From an uncultured Collinsella sp. (lineage in GTDB: Bacteria; Actinomycetota; Coriobacteriia; Coriobacteriales; Coriobacteriaceae): a stretch of DNA of 64,000 nucleotides. The stretch lies in contig UQID01000011.1 in assembly GCA_900541045.1 (NCBI GenBank), forward strand, positions 3,240 to 67,239, given 5' to 3'. Below are positions 62,420 through 64,000 of this stretch, piece by piece. The translations under genes were made by a program, and so were the position numbers. How positions within the stretch are numbered: the stretch's first letter is position 1; each line of letters begins with the position of its first letter. The notes below the pieces were generated by a model. The model was not told the DNA's origin. It saw only the letters and a list, made by a program, of their open reading frames with translations, and ran no database searches.

Positions 62420-63953
62420 ATGAACAACGACCTTTTCAAGGCGGGCGTTTCCCGTCGCGGTTTTCTGACCGGCTCCGCTGCCCTGTGCGCCATGGCGGGC
62501 CTCGGCCTCGCCGGCTGCGGCGGTTCGGGCGCCGAGAGCGGTAGCGCCGCTGCCTCCGGCCAGGATGTGGAGTATCGCGACGAGCTGCAGATCGCGCTCC
62601 CGGCGAGCCCGGACGGTCTCGATCCGCACACCACGTCGTCGCTTGTGACCATGGACATCATCTGCAACGTCGTCGAGCCGCTCTTTGGCCTCGATAGCGA
62701 CTACGAGCCCCAGCCCGTGCTGGCCAAGGGCTATGAGGTCTCCGATGACGGCCTGACCTACACCATCAAGCTGCGCGAGGGCGTCACCTTCCACAACGGC
62801 AAGGAGTTTGGCTCCGAGGACGTCGTGGCCTCGATGAACCGCTGGCTCACCGTCAACGATCGCGCCGCGAGCCTGCTGCCCGGTGCCACCTTCGCCGCCT
62901 CGGGCGACCACGAGGTCACCTGCACACTGACCGAGCCCGCCATCGACTTTCTGATCATCCTGGGCAACCACTCCCAGTATCCGGGTATCTTCCCCTCCGA
63001 GGTCATCGAGGCCGCGGGCGATACCGGCGTGACCGAGTACGTGGGTACCGGTGCCTACAAGTTTGTGGAGTGGAAGCAGGACCAGTACGTCCATCTCACC
63101 CGCTACGAGGACTATGTCGCCGCCCACGGCAAGGCTTCGGGCTACACCGGCAAGGTCTCCGCGCCCACCAAGGACATCTACTATCAGTTCGTGACCGAGG
63201 CCTCCACGCGCGTGAGCGGGTTTGAGACCGGCGAGTACGATATTGCTGGCGAGATCCCCACCGAGAACTACCACGACTTCGACGGCAACGACGACGTCAA
63301 GCTCTACACCCATAACGCCGGCGTTCTGACCGCCTTCCTCAACATGAACGAGGGCGTCTTCGCCGACGAGGAGATCCGCAAGTGCGCCCTCATGGCTATC
63401 GACTGCGAGGCGGCCGCTCTTGCCGCCTATGGCGAGAAGGAGCTCTTCAACATCGATCCCAACCTTGGCAACCCCGAGAACACTCAGTGGGCGACCGACG
63501 CGGGCAAGAAGTACTTCAACCAGGCCGACGCCAAGGCTGCCAAGAAGGCTCTGGCCAAGACCTCCTATGCCGGTGAGACGGTCAAGCTGCTGACCACCCC
63601 CGACTACAAGGATATGTACAACGCCACCGTCGCGCTGCAGGAGCAGCTCGAGAAGGCCGGCTTCACCGCCGAGGTCGACAGCTACGAGTTCGCGACCTTC
63701 ATGGACATCCGCTCCGGCAAGCCCGAGCAGTGGGACCTCTTTGTGGCCTCCACCAACTACAAGCCCATCCCGGCCCAGTCCCTCTCGGTCTCCAAGGCCT
63801 TCTATGGCCTGTCCGACGAGAAGGCGCTCAAGCTCGTGGCCGAGACCCGCACCGCCAAGGACACCGACGCCGCGGCCAAGAAGTGGGCCGAGGCTCAGGA
63901 GCGCCTCTATGAGATCGCCGTCATCGAGCCGCTTTGCCACTACGCTTCCATCA
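62420..63953 (+). CDS. Peptide/nickel ABC transporter substrate-binding lipoprotein, 3' truncated
   Basis: 511 codons before the contig breaks into adapter; no stop is present. Twin-arginine signal SRRGFLTG (11-18) followed by lipobox LAGC (Cys33), so Tat-exported and lipid anchored. Mature SBP_bac_5 features: ALPASPDGLDPHTTSS, AKGYEVSDDGLTYTIKLREG, VTFHNGKEFGSEDV, YVGTGAYKFVEWK. Family binds oligopeptides, dipeptides or nickel chelates. GAAAGGA precedes ATG 62420. The preceding 184-bp gap contains GC-rich hairpins (e.g. 62352-62384) but no clear terminator. Confidence 0.9.
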
Positions 63954-64000
63954 CTGTCTCTTATACACATCTCCGAGCCCACGAGACACTCGCTAATCTC
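63954..64000. other. Illumina Nextera adapter (not genomic)
   Basis: 63954-63972 is the 19-base transposon mosaic end (CTGTCTCTTATACACATCT); 63973-63987 continues with the read-2 adapter CCGAGCCCACGAGAC; 63988-63995 (ACTCGCTA) occupies the i7 index position; 63996-64000 (ATCTC) begins the P7 arm. Any protein read through it ends in an artificial SYTHLRAHET peptide, and the opposite strand gives an artificial MCIRDS. Confidence 0.98.

Noticed and set aside
60622..62667. 681-codon minus-strand frame opposite the reductase gene
   Set aside because: Same compositional effect; no ribosome site or recognisable domain.
62417..63982. 521-codon minus-strand frame starting MGSEMCIRDS
   Set aside because: Its first residues come from the sequencing adapter and the rest is antisense to the binding lipoprotein.
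1..64000. tRNA genes, insertion sequences or prophage
   Set aside because: No T-arm/acceptor pattern, transposase, integrase or phage structural gene was recognised on reading the window.

Overview
The window looks like a chromosomal contig end from a Collinsella-like member of the Coriobacteriia (Actinomycetota). Evidence: GC-rich coding sequence with mostly G/C third positions, a division cluster without ftsA but with sepF and divIVA, pervasive SD-type ribosome binding sites, frequent GTG/TTG starts, and an anaerobic gene set (short ThiC, double-cubane-cluster reductase). The genus is inferred from overall resemblance; no search was run. The last 47 bases (63954-64000) are not genomic: they are an Illumina Nextera adapter.

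Layout. 1-12233: peptidoglycan/division (dcw) cluster: 3' end of a penicillin-binding protein, murF, mraY, murD, ftsW, murG, murC, murB, ftsQ, ftsZ. 12444-20363: the usual post-ftsZ genes pgeF, yggS, sepF, yggT, divIVA, split by a complete phosphate-uptake operon pstSCAB-phoU between pgeF and yggS. 20422-27204: small hypotheticals, a nitroreductase, a second (PiT plus DUF47) phosphate system, a Bax-inhibitor-1 membrane protein, a PARG-like macrodomain protein and an SGNH hydrolase. 27260-27521: unusual palindromic repeats. 27534-29976: thiamin genes thiD and thiC behind a TPP riboswitch. 30049-36941: YaaA, an M18 aminopeptidase, DNA polymerase I and a Cof-type HAD phosphatase. 37085-40676: arginine synthesis, argG and argH, with a likely arginine-sensing leader peptide and a 56-residue small ORF between them. 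41063-47662: ndk, rpiB, cysteine desulfidase, HAD phosphatase, rpsA, RNase P RNA and yigZ. 47731-54894: a redox C_GCAxxG_C_C protein, O-acetylhomoserine sulfhydrylase, MFS exporter, xpt, a GGQ release-factor-like protein, a diacylglycerol kinase and a CLC (probably fluoride-type) transporter. 55105-60521: molybdenum cofactor and molybdate uptake (moeA, mog, modA, modB, modC). 60656-63953: a regulated leader with a short ORF, a double-cubane-cluster reductase, and the start of a Tat-exported peptide-binding lipoprotein.

How they work together: the first 20 kb carries lipid II synthesis and export, septum formation (FtsW, FtsQ, FtsZ, SepF, DivIVA) and phosphate supply; the rest is housekeeping and nutrient acquisition. 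No prophage, insertion sequence, tRNA, CRISPR array or resistance island was recognised.

The most interesting non-coding signals are: (1) two copies of a ~112-nt hairpin element (43710-43820 and 46801-46913) with compensatory base changes, suggesting a structured RNA or structured repeat; (2) the arginine-rich leader peptide and attenuator-like folds before argG; (3) three alternating ~55-bp palindromic units at 27260-27475; (4) a promoter/operator/leader-peptide arrangement before the double-cubane reductase.
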